The notes under the pieces were generated by a model. That model ran no database searches and had not been told where the DNA came from. It saw only the letters and a program-made list of their open reading frames with translations. A program made the translations under genes and the position numbers. 7,901 bases of DNA from an uncultured Synergistales bacterium. Lineage in GTDB: Bacteria; Synergistota; Synergistia; Synergistales; Aminobacteriaceae. Below are positions 1 to 6,884 of this stretch, piece after piece. Location: the NCBI GenBank assembly GCA_905234205.1, contig CAJOGG010000053.1, positions 1 to 7,901 on the forward strand, in the 5' to 3' direction. Numbering within the stretch: the first letter of the stretch is position 1; every line of letters begins with the position of its first letter.

Positions 1-293
1 GGATTGGCTTGTTCATCAATGAATATCCCCGCGCCTTGATTGCTTCTGTTGTCGGAGATTGTGCTCTTCTCTATCAGTGCGTTTCCTGCTTTAACATAGA
101 TACCGCCGCCGCTGACGTTTTTGAGGGTTGTGCTTTCGTTTTCGTTGTCAGATATTCGGCAGTTCGTGATTATAGGGTTGCCTGATTCGATATAGATACC
201 TGCGCCATCATTTTCTCCGCTTTTGTTTTCCTTGATTGTACAGTTCGCGATTGTTGGTGCTATGCCTTCGCCACCGATGTAAACGCCTGCGCC
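1..293 (-). repeat. Protein-level beta-helix coil repeats (about four units seen)
   Basis: In the frame downstream of the G run, four coil units begin with GAGVYI (codon start 293), GAGIYI (206), GGGIYV (110) and GAGIFI (35). They are 87, 96 and 75 bases apart. Units 1-3 continue into a motif like ANCTIKEN, TNCRISDN or EKSTISDN. Variable unit length with a conserved turn and strand core is typical of parallel beta-helix (PbH1-like) proteins. The DNA itself is not a near-identical repeat. Confidence 0.75.
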
Positions 294-772
294 AATATCA
301 TTGCTCCCTCCTGTAATGATAAAGCCATCAATCAATGAGCTTGTGTTAATGGTTACAACTCTGTTTGCGGCCGATGTAATTTTATCAAGGCTTGTCGTAG
401 TGAGTTCAGCAAATTGACGATCCGAAATTGAAGCTTCGTCACCGTTAAATCCGCCGTATAGATAAAGAACTTTTGATGATAATGTTAATGGTGAAGGTAA
501 TCTGAAATCCCCGCTAGAAATATAAACTGTATCGCCGGAGATTGGAGTGTTTTTGATGAAGTCTGTTAGAGTTGATTCGGTACCTGATCTAGCATTGCTC
601 CAATTACTTAGATCGAACCCCCCCCCGCGACTCCATAGTAAAGAATCGCATCATTAAGGGCTGTGCTTTTTTTCACGACATACCACGAAGAAGCCGCCAG
701 TGCCGGTAATGCCGATAAAACCATGAGCGCAACTAATAAACTACAAGTGAGAAGTTTACGAGGTCTTTTCAT
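1..772 (-). CDS. Secreted right-handed beta-helix repeat protein, 5' part; frame broken at a G9 run; runs off the left edge
   Basis: Likely an exported surface or periplasmic beta-helix protein; ligand and partner are unknown. Translation starts at ATG 772-770, ten bases after an AGGA site at 786-783. The first 27 residues form a classic signal peptide: MKRPRK basic end, hydrophobic core, LPALA/A cleavage near residue 26. The frame reads normally to a run of nine G (626-618) and then meets TAA at 610-608, giving only a 54-residue peptide. If the run were ten or seven G, the frame would continue from Phe at 617 for 205 further codons with no stop to the window edge. That downstream part has a GDTVYISSG segment and then beta-helix coils with recurring GAGIYI-type strands followed by N-C-x-I-x-x-N segments. 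The downstream frame has no ATG of its own, so it is not an independent gene. Either the base count is wrong, or the locus is switched off in this molecule, or it is a young pseudogene. Beta-helix assignment is strong; full length is unseen. Confidence 0.8.
618..626 (-). repeat. Nine-G homopolymer in the coding strand, at the frame break
   Basis: Nine consecutive C on the plus strand are nine G on the coding strand of the beta-helix gene, about 49 codons after the start and just past the signal peptide. Nine gives the frame GCG-GGG-GGG-GGT-TCG-ATC-TAA (stop). Ten or seven would restore GGG-TTC-GAT and the long beta-helix frame. Runs of this length slip readily during replication, and they are also a common place for sequencing miscounts. 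Confidence 0.9.
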
Positions 773-804
773 TTTTATCATTTCCTTTCCCTTTGGAATA
801 TGCC

Positions 805-816
805 TATTATATAATA
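805..816. promoter_or_regulatory. 12-bp palindrome giving a shared -10 box for the divergent genes
   Basis: TATTATATAATA is a perfect palindrome and contains TATAAT on both strands (plus 810-815, minus 811-806). On the minus strand, transcription would start near 799 and give a leader of about 27 bases with the AGGA site of the beta-helix gene. On the plus strand, the start would fall near 822-826, at or just before the cbiC ATG. I find no good -35 hexamer at 16-18 bases on either side, so the promoter call rests on the -10 and on position in the only divergent gap. Confidence 0.5.
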
Positions 817-825
817 TTCTTCACA

Positions 826-1431
826 ATGAATATACTAAACCCAAAACAAATTGAAAACGAGAGCATGAGAATTATATCGGACATTATTGGCGATTACATA
901 GGCCCGGCGGAAAATTTGCCCATCATAAAACGAGTCATTCATGCAACGGCAGATTTTGATTTTCTCAACACGTTGTATTTCTCGGATAATGCTGTTAATA
1001 AAGCTCGTGAAACCCTCAAAAATGGCGCGGATATAGTTACAGATACACTCATGCTTTCTGCTGGAATAAGCAAGAATTACGGCGTGAAGATTCATTGTTA
1101 CGTCGCTGATGATGATGTTAAGGAAGAAGCACAGGCTCGCAACACAACCCGCTCAATCATAAATATTGAACATGCTGCAAAAAATTTTTCCACTGCCATT
1201 TACGCTATAGGTAACGCCCCAACAGCTTTGATAAGACTCTGCGAATTAATCCGTGAAGGTAAAGCAAACCCGGCACTTGTTATCGGAGTCCCCGTAGGAT
1301 TCGTGAACGTCATTGAGGCCAAGAACATGTTAGCGGCACTTGAGACTGATACGCCACGAATTATTGCTCATGGTCGCAAGGGAGGCACTACTGTAGCTTG
1401 TGCAATAATCAACGCGCTTTTATATGCGTGA
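826..1431 (+). CDS. cbiC: Cobalt-precorrin-8 methylmutase (CbiC/CobH family)
   Basis: Moves the methyl group from C11 to C12 of cobalt-precorrin-8 to give cobyrinate, a late cytoplasmic step of corrin-ring synthesis. The 201-residue product matches the usual family length of about 200-210. Visible family signatures are KRVIHATADFDF (about residues 35-46, with His39 as the likely catalytic proton shuttle), GADIVTDTLMLSAGI, AIGNAPTAL, GVPVGFVNVIEAK and the terminal GRKGGTTVA. I chose ATG 826 because NPKQIENESMRII aligns with the family N-terminus. An in-frame TTG at 793 would add 11 hydrophobic residues and overlap the -10 palindrome. No Shine-Dalgarno site precedes ATG 826, so the message may be nearly leaderless. 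It is the first gene of the cbiC-cbiD-cbiET operon and its last 8 bases overlap cbiD. Assignment is secure; the start is fairly secure. Confidence 0.95.
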   Translation: MNILNPKQIENESMRIISDIIGDYIGPAENLPIIKRVIHATADFDFLNTLYFSDNAVNKARETLKNGADIVTDTLMLSAGISKNYGVKIHCYVADDDVKEEAQARNTTRSIINIEHAAKNFSTAIYAIGNAPTALIRLCELIREGKANPALVIGVPVGFVNVIEAKNMLAALETDTPRIIAHGRKGGTTVACAIINALLYA

Positions 1432-2449
1432 GGGCTTTACGACTGGAACATGTGCTGCGGGAGCTGCTAAGGCGTCGGCGATATTCATAACTTCGGGAGA
1501 AATTATTAACCAAGTATGCGTGAAAAATCTTGATGGCCGGGAATTTGTTCTGAAAACTTTTCGTGAGAGTCAAAACTTTTTTGGCGTTATTAAAGACTCT
1601 GGCGATGATAGAGCAGATATTACTAACGGCGTGAAAGTCTTGGCTCAAGTCGAAATTCTTGACGGTGAAGGCGAAATTGAGTTTGTTGCTGGTGAAGGCG
1701 TAGGCACTGTAACGTTACCTGGGCTGAAAGTTGGAGTCGGTGAGCCTGCTATAAATCCTGTGCCGCGAAAAATGATCGAGCTTGCTGTACGTGAAGTTAT
1801 CCCCCGAAAATCTTTATGCGTTACCGTTTCGATTCCTGGTGGCCGGGAATTAGCTTTAAAGACTTTTAACCCACGTTTGGGAATTGTAGGTGGCTTATCA
1901 ATTCTTGGGACGTCTGGAGTAGTTAAGCCCATGAATGAGAAAGCATTGTTGGATTCATTGAGCCTTGAATTAAGCATGATAGCGTCGTTGGGATTCAGAA
2001 AGCTTTACATAACGTTCGCTAATTCCGGGGAGAAAGCTCTACGCAAAATCTTTCACGTTGCCTCAAAAAATGTAATTCAATGCGGAAATTATATAGGCCA
2101 TGTACTTGACGAAGCAGCAAGATTAAATTTTGAACACGTCATCATAGTTGGACACCCGGGAAAATTATTGAAGGTCGCGGCAGGAAATTTCAATACTCAC
2201 AGCAAAATCTCCGACGGAAGACTCGAAGCACTCTGTACACACTTGGCATTAATGAACGCCCCACGGGAATTTATCGCGCAAATCTTTCACACAAACACCA
2301 CCAACGAAGCAATAGCATTAATTCGTGAACAAGGATTTAATAACGTGTGGGATAATATCGCGGGAATTATTTCGCAAAAATGTATTCAGAGATGTAAAAG
2401 CTTGAAAGTTGACGCAGTATTTATTGATTCGGAGGGAAATTTATTGTGA
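1424..2449 (+). CDS. cbiD: Cobalt-precorrin-5B C1-methyltransferase (CbiD)
   Basis: Uses S-adenosylmethionine to methylate C1 of cobalt-precorrin-5B, yielding cobalt-precorrin-6A in the anaerobic (early cobalt insertion) cobalamin pathway. The 341-residue length is in the normal range. The opening REGFTTGTCAAGAAKA is the CbiD hallmark. Further family segments are GEPAINPVPRKMI (about 106-118), the glycine-rich stretch IVGGLSILGTSGVVKPM (about 154-170), and IVGHPGKLLKVAAGNFNTHS (about 241-260). ATG 1424 lies inside the end of cbiC (ATGCGTGA overlap) with no evident Shine-Dalgarno site, so translation is probably coupled to cbiC. The cbi-type enzyme (rather than CobF-type) supports the oxygen-independent route. 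No anomaly seen. Confidence 0.96.
   Translation: MREGFTTGTCAAGAAKASAIFITSGEIINQVCVKNLDGREFVLKTFRESQNFFGVIKDSGDDRADITNGVKVLAQVEILDGEGEIEFVAGEGVGTVTLPGLKVGVGEPAINPVPRKMIELAVREVIPRKSLCVTVSIPGGRELALKTFNPRLGIVGGLSILGTSGVVKPMNEKALLDSLSLELSMIASLGFRKLYITFANSGEKALRKIFHVASKNVIQCGNYIGHVLDEAARLNFEHVIIVGHPGKLLKVAAGNFNTHSKISDGRLEALCTHLALMNAPREFIAQIFHTNTTNEAIALIREQGFNNVWDNIAGIISQKCIQRCKSLKVDAVFIDSEGNLL
2431..2436 (+). promoter_or_regulatory. Ribosome binding site of cbiET
   Basis: GGAGGG near the end of cbiD lies nine bases before the GTG start at 2446. It supports GTG as the true start of cbiET although the genes overlap by four bases (GTGA). Confidence 0.7.
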
Positions 2450-3669
2450 TAACGATCGCAGGAGCCGGGACAGGTTCAGACTCTCACTTAACACCGGAAG
2501 TTAAGGACGCTATAAATGATTCTGACGTGATATTTGCCTCGTCGCGCTTTCAGAACTTAATCCCAAGCCATAAAACTTTTCACGCACTCACGAATTTTTC
2601 TCAAGCCTTCGATTTAATTGCCTCAATGAGAGATTCGCGTGTATTGATTCTAGTTTCAGGAGACCCGGGAATTTACAGCCTATTGCCTCTTGTTAAAAAA
2701 CGCTTTCCCCACGAAAAAATTAACGTGTTGCCAGGCATAAGTTCATTACAGATTATATGCGCTCATGCTGGCGAAAAATGGAACGAAGCGAAAATCTTAT
2801 CAGGCCACGGACGAGAATTAAGCCCCGGAAAATTCTTAAATGCCGTTGAACGTAATCGAGTCACGATATTATTCTGCGATAAAGTTATTTCTCCTAAATG
2901 GGCTTGCGAAAAACTAGCTGAACTTGTCGGAAATATTGAGGTGGTTATCGGGGAGAACTTGGGAAGCTCTGATGAACGAATATTAACAGGAAGGCCGGAA
3001 GAGTTTATTGCTCGTGAGTTTTCAGAGTTATCAATCATGCTCATAAAGAACAATAATTTGTACAAGCCTCATAATTTACGCGACAAAGATTTTCACAGGC
3101 TCGATAAAATCGTAATGACTAACGAGAACGTCCGCGCGGTTATTCTCTCAAAACTTGGCCTTGATAACGAGTCAATATTATGGGACGTTGGAGCAGGTAC
3201 AGGATCAGTGAGCATTGAGGCCGCAAATTTTTATCCCGATTGTGAGATTCACGCAATAGAACATAAACCCGAAGCCGCTAAATTAATTTCACTTAACGCC
3301 GCAAAATTTCACGTTCACAACATAAATATTTACAACGATAGGGCTATGAATTTGCTTGAGACTCTTCCGAAGCCTTCACATGTTTTTATCGGGGGCAGTG
3401 ACGGAGAACTGACAGGGATTCTAAATTACTTGGCCGGCCTTGAGAATAATATACGAGTTGTAGTTGCTTGTGTTACGCTGGAAAATTTCAACGCTGCTTA
3501 TGAATTTATGAAGGATATGAAAGATTTTGAGGTCGTACAAATTTCCGTTACGTCGTCTAAATCTCTGAAGCCTGAACTTACTTTGATGAGTGCGAATAAT
3601 CCCGTGATGATTATAAGTTGTGAAATGGTGCGGAGGAGGGGACTTGAACCCCTATGTCATAGACACTAG
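2446..3669 (+). CDS. cbiET: Bifunctional cobalt-precorrin-7 C5-methyltransferase / cobalt-precorrin-6B C15-methyltransferase (decarboxylating), CbiE-CbiT fusion
   Basis: One 407-residue protein carries two SAM-dependent steps of corrin synthesis: C5 methylation (CbiE) and C15 methylation with C12 acetate decarboxylation (CbiT). Residues 1 to about 200 are the CbiE tetrapyrrole-methylase domain, with AGAGTGSDSHLTPE at the start, VSGDPGIYSLLPL (70-82) and VLPGISSLQ (94-102). Residues from about 210 to 392 are the CbiT Rossmann methyltransferase, with LRDKDFHRLDKIVMTNENVR before motif I, WDVGAGTGSVSIEAA (246-260), IEHK (271-274) and FIGGSDGEL (314-322). The start is GTG 2446, overlapping cbiD by four bases and preceded by GGAGGG. 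Fused CbiE-CbiT (CobL-like) is common. The odd part is the C-terminus: after NPVMIIS, the normal CbiT end, the frame runs into the antisense strand of tRNA-Leu. The last 14 residues (MVRRRGLEPLCHRH) are tRNA antisense and probably have no function of their own. Confidence 0.95.
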   Translation: MITIAGAGTGSDSHLTPEVKDAINDSDVIFASSRFQNLIPSHKTFHALTNFSQAFDLIASMRDSRVLILVSGDPGIYSLLPLVKKRFPHEKINVLPGISSLQIICAHAGEKWNEAKILSGHGRELSPGKFLNAVERNRVTILFCDKVISPKWACEKLAELVGNIEVVIGENLGSSDERILTGRPEEFIAREFSELSIMLIKNNNLYKPHNLRDKDFHRLDKIVMTNENVRAVILSKLGLDNESILWDVGAGTGSVSIEAANFYPDCEIHAIEHKPEAAKLISLNAAKFHVHNINIYNDRAMNLLETLPKPSHVFIGGSDGELTGILNYLAGLENNIRVVVACVTLENFNAAYEFMKDMKDFEVVQISVTSSKSLKPELTLMSANNPVMIISCEMVRRRGLEPLCHRH

Positions 3670-3709
3670 ATCCTAAGTCTAGCGCGTCTACCAATTCCGC
3701 CACCCCCGC
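3626..3709 (-). tRNA. tRNA-Leu, anticodon UAG
   Basis: A complete 84-base class II tRNA with encoded CCA. The acceptor stem GCGGGGG pairs with CCTCCGC, with one G-T pair. The D stem is GCG/CGC. The anticodon stem CTAGA/TCTAG closes the loop CTTAGGA, with anticodon TAG at 3675-3673, reading CUN leucine codons. A long variable arm has stem TGTC/GACA with loop TAT. The T arm is AGGGG-TTCAAGT-CCCCT, followed by discriminator A and CCA. Its 3' half is overlapped, antisense, by the last 44 bases of the cbiET reading frame. An extended -10 lies just upstream. Confidence 0.97.
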
Positions 3710-3711
3710 AA

Positions 3712-3735
3712 GTGTGCCCGTATATTTTAGCACAC
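3712..3735. repeat. Short inverted repeat GTGTGC...GCACAC around the tRNA -10 box
   Basis: Perfect six-base arms (3712-3717 and 3730-3735) flank a 12-base loop holding the TAAAAT box. It lies between the converging cbiET and fhs genes. No T run follows on either strand (minus strand continues TTGCGG, plus strand ATGATATTTTA), so it is a poor rho-independent terminator. It may be a weak terminator, an operator or chance. Confidence 0.35.
3724..3732 (-). promoter_or_regulatory. Extended -10 promoter of tRNA-Leu
   Basis: Reading the minus strand, TG at 3732-3731, one base, then TAAAAT at 3729-3724 forms an extended -10. Transcription would start near 3717 and leave about eight leader bases before the mature tRNA 5' end at 3709. 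No strong -35 is visible. The promoter sits between the fhs stop and the tRNA, so the tRNA can be transcribed separately from the upstream operon. Confidence 0.5.
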
Positions 3736-3746
3736 ATGATATTTTA

Positions 3747-5414
3747 CTAGAATAACCCTGATATTCTCCCGTCCGCGTCAACGTCGATATTCAAAGCCGC
3801 AGGTTTCTTAGGAAGGCCGGGCATCGTCATAATCTCACCCGTAACAGCAACGATAAAGCCAGCTCCCGCAGATAGCCTCACTTCTCTAACTGTAATTCTA
3901 AAATTTTCAGGTCGTCCGATTTTTGTCGGGTCATCAGATAACGAATATTGAGTCTTGGCCATACACACGAGCAAATTATCTTTTCCAAGTTCGTGAATCT
4001 GTTGCAAAGTTTTCTCCGCTTGTGGTGTGAAGTCAACTCCGTCAGCTCCATAAATTTCCCGTGCTATAGCGTTCATTTTCTCCTTGGGCGTTAAATTCTC
4101 GTCGTAGATAAATTTGAAGTCAGACTCTTTCTCGCAAGCCTCAACAACTTTTCGCGCAAGCTCCTGACCACCTTCGCCGCCCTTAGCCCAAACTTCAGAC
4201 AATGCAAACGACGCTCCAAGCTCCTCACATTTTTTAGCAACGAGATTCAATTCTGCTTCAGTATCAAGTGGGAATCTATTAATCGCTACGACAACAGGAA
4301 GACCATATTTCTGAATGTTCTCAATGTGTTTTAGTAAATTGGGTATTCCCTTTTCTAACGCCGCTAAATCTTCCGTGCCTAATTCGTTCTTCGCTCGTCC
4401 TCCGTGCATTTTTAGAGCTCTCACAGTAGCAACTACGACAACAGCATCAGGTTTCAAGCCCGCGACTCTGCATTTGATGTCAAGAAATTTTTCCGCGCCC
4501 AAGTCAGCACCGAAGCCAGCTTCAGTAACGAGATAATCAGCACATTTTAGGCCAAGTCTAGTAGCTTGAATACTGTTACAGCCGTGAGCGATATTAGCAA
4601 ATGGGCCTCCGTGAATAAATGCCGGGTTGCCTTCAAGAGTCTGAACGAGGTTAGGCTTGATTGCGTCCTTCAATAATGCAGCCATTGCCCCGGAAGCTCC
4701 TATATCGTCAGCCGTTACAGGTTTGTTATCGTAAGTGTAAGCCAGCACCATGCGCCCGAGCCTTGCCTTCAAGTCCATTAAATCCATTGACAAGCACAAT
4801 ATAGCCATGACTTCAGACGCAACTGTAATATCAAAGCCCGATTCACGCGGTACACCGTTAGTTCTTCCGCCGAGTCCTATCACTATATTACGCAAAGCAC
4901 GTTCATTTAGATCCATTGCACGCCTAAAAACTACACGACGAGGATCAATGTTTAACTCGTTGCCCTGTTGAATATGATTATCAAGCATAGCCGCGCATAA
5001 GTTGTGAGCAGTTGTTATCGCGTGTAAATCACCTGTGAAGTGTAAATTAATATCCTCCATTGGGATAACTTGAGCATAACCGCCGCCAGCAGCCCCGCCC
5101 TTGAGTCCGAAACTTGGCCCTAGTGATGGTTCACGCAAAGCTACAGCAGCATTCTTGCCGATTTTATTCAAGCCATCAACAAGTCCGACGCTCGTAGTAG
5201 TTTTTCCTTCGCCCGCAGGTGTTGGAGTTATTGCCGTAACTAGAATCAATTTCCCGTCCGGTTTAGCTTGTAAACTTTTGAGAACTCGCGGTGAGATTTT
5301 CGCCTTGTATTTCCCGTAAAGCTCTAAATCGTCCTCGTTGATACCCAAACGTTTTGCAACATCAACTATATTTCGCGGCTGTGTTGCCTGTGCTATCTCT
5401 ATATCCGTCTTCAA
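3747..5414 (-). CDS. fhs: Formate-tetrahydrofolate ligase
   Basis: Joins formate to tetrahydrofolate with ATP to give 10-formyl-THF, or runs in reverse to make ATP and formate when one-carbon units are in excess. It is cytoplasmic and in known members a homotetramer. The 555-residue length is typical. Signatures are the nucleotide loop [12 protein letters not shown] (63-74, Lys71), [19 protein letters not shown] (94-112), [13 protein letters not shown] (117-129), and further in [14 protein letters not shown] and [14 protein letters not shown]. The start is TTG at 5414-5412. It is preceded by a consensus AGGAGG 11 bases upstream, there is no in-frame ATG nearby, and the KTDIEIAQ opening fits the family. 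It follows the ABC ATP-binding gene by 20 bases in the same direction, so it is probably the last protein gene of the importer operon. That suggests a link between amino acid uptake and one-carbon metabolism. Confidence 0.97.
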   Translation of the reverse strand: MKTDIEIAQATQPRNIVDVAKRLGINEDDLELYGKYKAKISPRVLKSLQAKPDGKLILVTAITPTPAGEGKTTTSVGLVDGLNKIGKNAAVALREPSLGPSFGLKGGAAGGGYAQVIPMEDINLHFTGDLHAITTAHNLCAAMLDNHIQQGNELNIDPRRVVFRRAMDLNERALRNIVIGLGGRTNGVPRESGFDITVASEVMAILCLSMDLMDLKARLGRMVLAYTYDNKPVTADDIGASGAMAALLKDAIKPNLVQTLEGNPAFIHGGPFANIAHGCNSIQATRLGLKCADYLVTEAGFGADLGAEKFLDIKCRVAGLKPDAVVVVATVRALKMHGGRAKNELGTEDLAALEKGIPNLLKHIENIQKYGLPVVVAINRFPLDTEAELNLVAKKCEELGASFALSEVWAKGGEGGQELARKVVEACEKESDFKFIYDENLTPKEKMNAIAREIYGADGVDFTPQAEKTLQQIHELGKDNLLVCMAKTQYSLSDDPTKIGRPENFRITVREVRLSAGAGFIVAVTGEIMTMPGLPKKPAALNIDVDADGRISGLF

Positions 5415-5425
5415 ATTCGTAAATG

Positions 5426-5431
5426 CCTCCT
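5426..5431 (-). promoter_or_regulatory. Ribosome binding site of fhs, fixing a TTG start
   Basis: AGGAGG on the minus strand ends 11 bases before TTG 5414. No ATG or GTG lies in frame between the site and that codon, so the rare TTG is the best start despite slightly long spacing. Confidence 0.75.
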
Positions 5432-5434
5432 ATA

Positions 5435-6172
5435 TTAATAATGCGCTAAAAATTGCCTTGTACGTTCCTTCTTAGGGTTAGCGAATAATTCTTTAGGTTC
5501 GCCCTGTTCGCAGATTTCCCCGCCGTCCATAAAGATTACATGACTTGCAACGTCGCGCGCAAATTCCATTTCGTGAGTCACGATTATCATAGTCATATTT
5601 GATTCAGAAAGTTTGCGTATGACCTTCAAGACTTCGCCGGTTAATTCGGGGTCAAGTGCGCTTGTCGGTTCGTCAAAGCATAGTATATCAGGCTGCAATA
5701 TTAACGCTCGGGCAATAGCGACTCTTTGCTGCTGGCCTCCTGATAATTGATGCGGGTAATTGTTCATTCTGTCAGCGAGTCCGATCTGCTCGAATAATTC
5801 TTTAGCGCGTCCTTCAAGATTATTTTTGCCTGTTAATTTTGGAGCAAGCAAAACATTTTCCAGAGCAGTATATTGTGGAAAGAGATTGAACGATTGAAAC
5901 ACTAACCCAAAATGTAAACGCTTTTGACGAATTTGTGACTCGCTCTTTGTTGTAGGGTCAGCACTGTTGAATAAAGTTTCACCCTTAACGATAATTTCGC
6001 CGGCGTCAGGAGTCTCAAGAAAGTTCAAGCAACGTAATAAAGTTGTCTTGCCGCTACCTGAAGAGCCTATGATAGATAACACTTGCCCTTCTTCCAACGA
6101 GAAATCTATACCCTTGAGGACTTCTATATTGCCAAAACTTTTGCGTATGTTCTTAACTTCAAGAATAGCCAT
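5435..6172 (-). CDS. Polar amino acid ABC transporter, ATP-binding protein (GlnQ/HisP family)
   Basis: Cytoplasmic ATPase that powers the adjacent permease in amino acid import. The 245-residue length is typical of the GlnQ/HisP/ArtP group. All catalytic motifs are intact: Walker A GSSGSGKTT (36-44, Lys42), Q-loop VFQSFNLFPQ (91-100, Gln93), signature LSGGQQQR (143-150), Walker B ILCFDEP (163-169, Glu168), D-loop SALDPE, and the switch histidine in VTHEMEFARDV (His200). The FNLFPQYTALENV stretch is characteristic of polar amino acid importers. ATG 6172 is six bases after the permease stop with only a weak AGGT upstream, so translation is probably coupled. No anomaly seen. The amino acid imported cannot be read from this subunit. 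Confidence 0.96.
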   Translation of the reverse strand: MAILEVKNIRKSFGNIEVLKGIDFSLEEGQVLSIIGSSGSGKTTLLRCLNFLETPDAGEIIVKGETLFNSADPTTKSESQIRQKRLHFGLVFQSFNLFPQYTALENVLLAPKLTGKNNLEGRAKELFEQIGLADRMNNYPHQLSGGQQQRVAIARALILQPDILCFDEPTSALDPELTGEVLKVIRKLSESNMTMIIVTHEMEFARDVASHVIFMDGGEICEQGEPKELFANPKKERTRQFLAHY

Positions 6173-6178
6173 GTTAAT

Positions 6179-6865
6179 TTACCTGAAATAATCTAATTTT
6201 CTCTCAAACCATGCAAGCATCACTGTAACTATGCCATTGAAGACCAAATAATAAAACGCTGTGAAGAACAACGGCCATATAGCCCCCGAAATTCCGTGAG
6301 AGCCCTTCATGAATGCTTGACCAGCCCATATAACTTCCTGTAACGCTATGATTCTCGCCAATGCTGTATCTTTTACGAGAGTGATAATCTCGTTTGAGAT
6401 AGGCGGGACAATTCGCTTTATCATCTGCAACAACGTTACGTGCGTAAAAATTTGCCACTTAGTCATTCCCAAAACTAACCCGGCTTCTTGTTGACCAACT
6501 GGCACGCTTTGAATCCCTCCGCGATAAATTTCAGAGAAGTAGCACGAATAATTTATTATGAACGCTATCGAAGCAGCGAGAAAACGCCCCGACTCTCCGC
6601 CTCCCCATATAGGCTTATGAAGCACTAAACCGGGGAAATAGTAAACTATCAAAAGCTGAATCATCAAAGGCGTTCCACGAATTATCCAGATTATGAATTT
6701 TGTTACGAAGCTTATGAGCCTGATTCTTGAGAGTGAGCCGAACGCTATCAACAACCCCAACGGAAACGCTCCTAGCAATGTTATCGAGAATAATTTCAGA
6801 GTCTGAACGAATCCTTCATTAAGCGCGTTAATAACGATCGGCAACTGTCGCAAAATCAGTTCCAT
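6179..6865 (-). CDS. Polar amino acid ABC transporter, permease (HisM/GlnP family)
   Basis: Inner-membrane subunit forming the translocation path; probably a homodimer, as this is the only permease gene in the operon. The 228 residues contain about five hydrophobic segments, roughly at 20-42, 52-80, 96-112, 150-180 (partly amphipathic) and 196-220. Family motifs are the QTLKLF segment near the N-terminus, IIRGTPLMIQLL (61-72) and the cytoplasmic EAA-type coupling loop in YRGGIQSVPVGQQEAGLVLG (114-133), which contacts the ATPase. The ATG at 6865 follows GGGAG with about ten bases spacing, 19 bases after the binding-protein stop. Nothing is missing or truncated. Confidence 0.95.
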   Translation of the reverse strand: MELILRQLPIVINALNEGFVQTLKLFSITLLGAFPLGLLIAFGSLSRIRLISFVTKFIIWIIRGTPLMIQLLIVYYFPGLVLHKPIWGGGESGRFLAASIAFIINYSCYFSEIYRGGIQSVPVGQQEAGLVLGMTKWQIFTHVTLLQMIKRIVPPISNEIITLVKDTALARIIALQEVIWAGQAFMKGSHGISGAIWPLFFTAFYYLVFNGIVTVMLAWFERKLDYFR

Positions 6866-6884
6866 TTGTAGAAAGCTCCCGTGA

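Noticed and set aside
1..293. CRISPR or tandem DNA repeat in the beta-helix region
   Set aside because: The repetition is at protein level only, with unit lengths of 75-96 bases and divergent DNA; no identical direct repeats with spacers.
793..825. TTG at 793 as the cbiC start
   Set aside because: It adds 11 residues unlike the family N-terminus, overlaps the -10 palindrome and has no Shine-Dalgarno site; ATG 826 matches the family start.
663..854. Plus-strand 63-residue open frame
   Set aside because: It lies antisense to the signal-peptide region of the beta-helix gene, spans the divergent promoter and overlaps the start of cbiC; no ribosome binding site or recognisable protein.
3712..3735. 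Rho-independent terminator between cbiET and fhs
   Set aside because: The stem is only six base pairs with a 12-base loop and no T run on either strand.
4315..5319. Plus-strand open frames opposite fhs (near 4315, 4750 and 5101)
   Set aside because: Antisense shadows of the conserved fhs coding sequence, without start signals or recognisable products.
6204..6458. 84-residue minus-strand open frame inside the permease gene
   Set aside because: It is a shadow in another frame of the strongly supported permease and shows no family features of its own.
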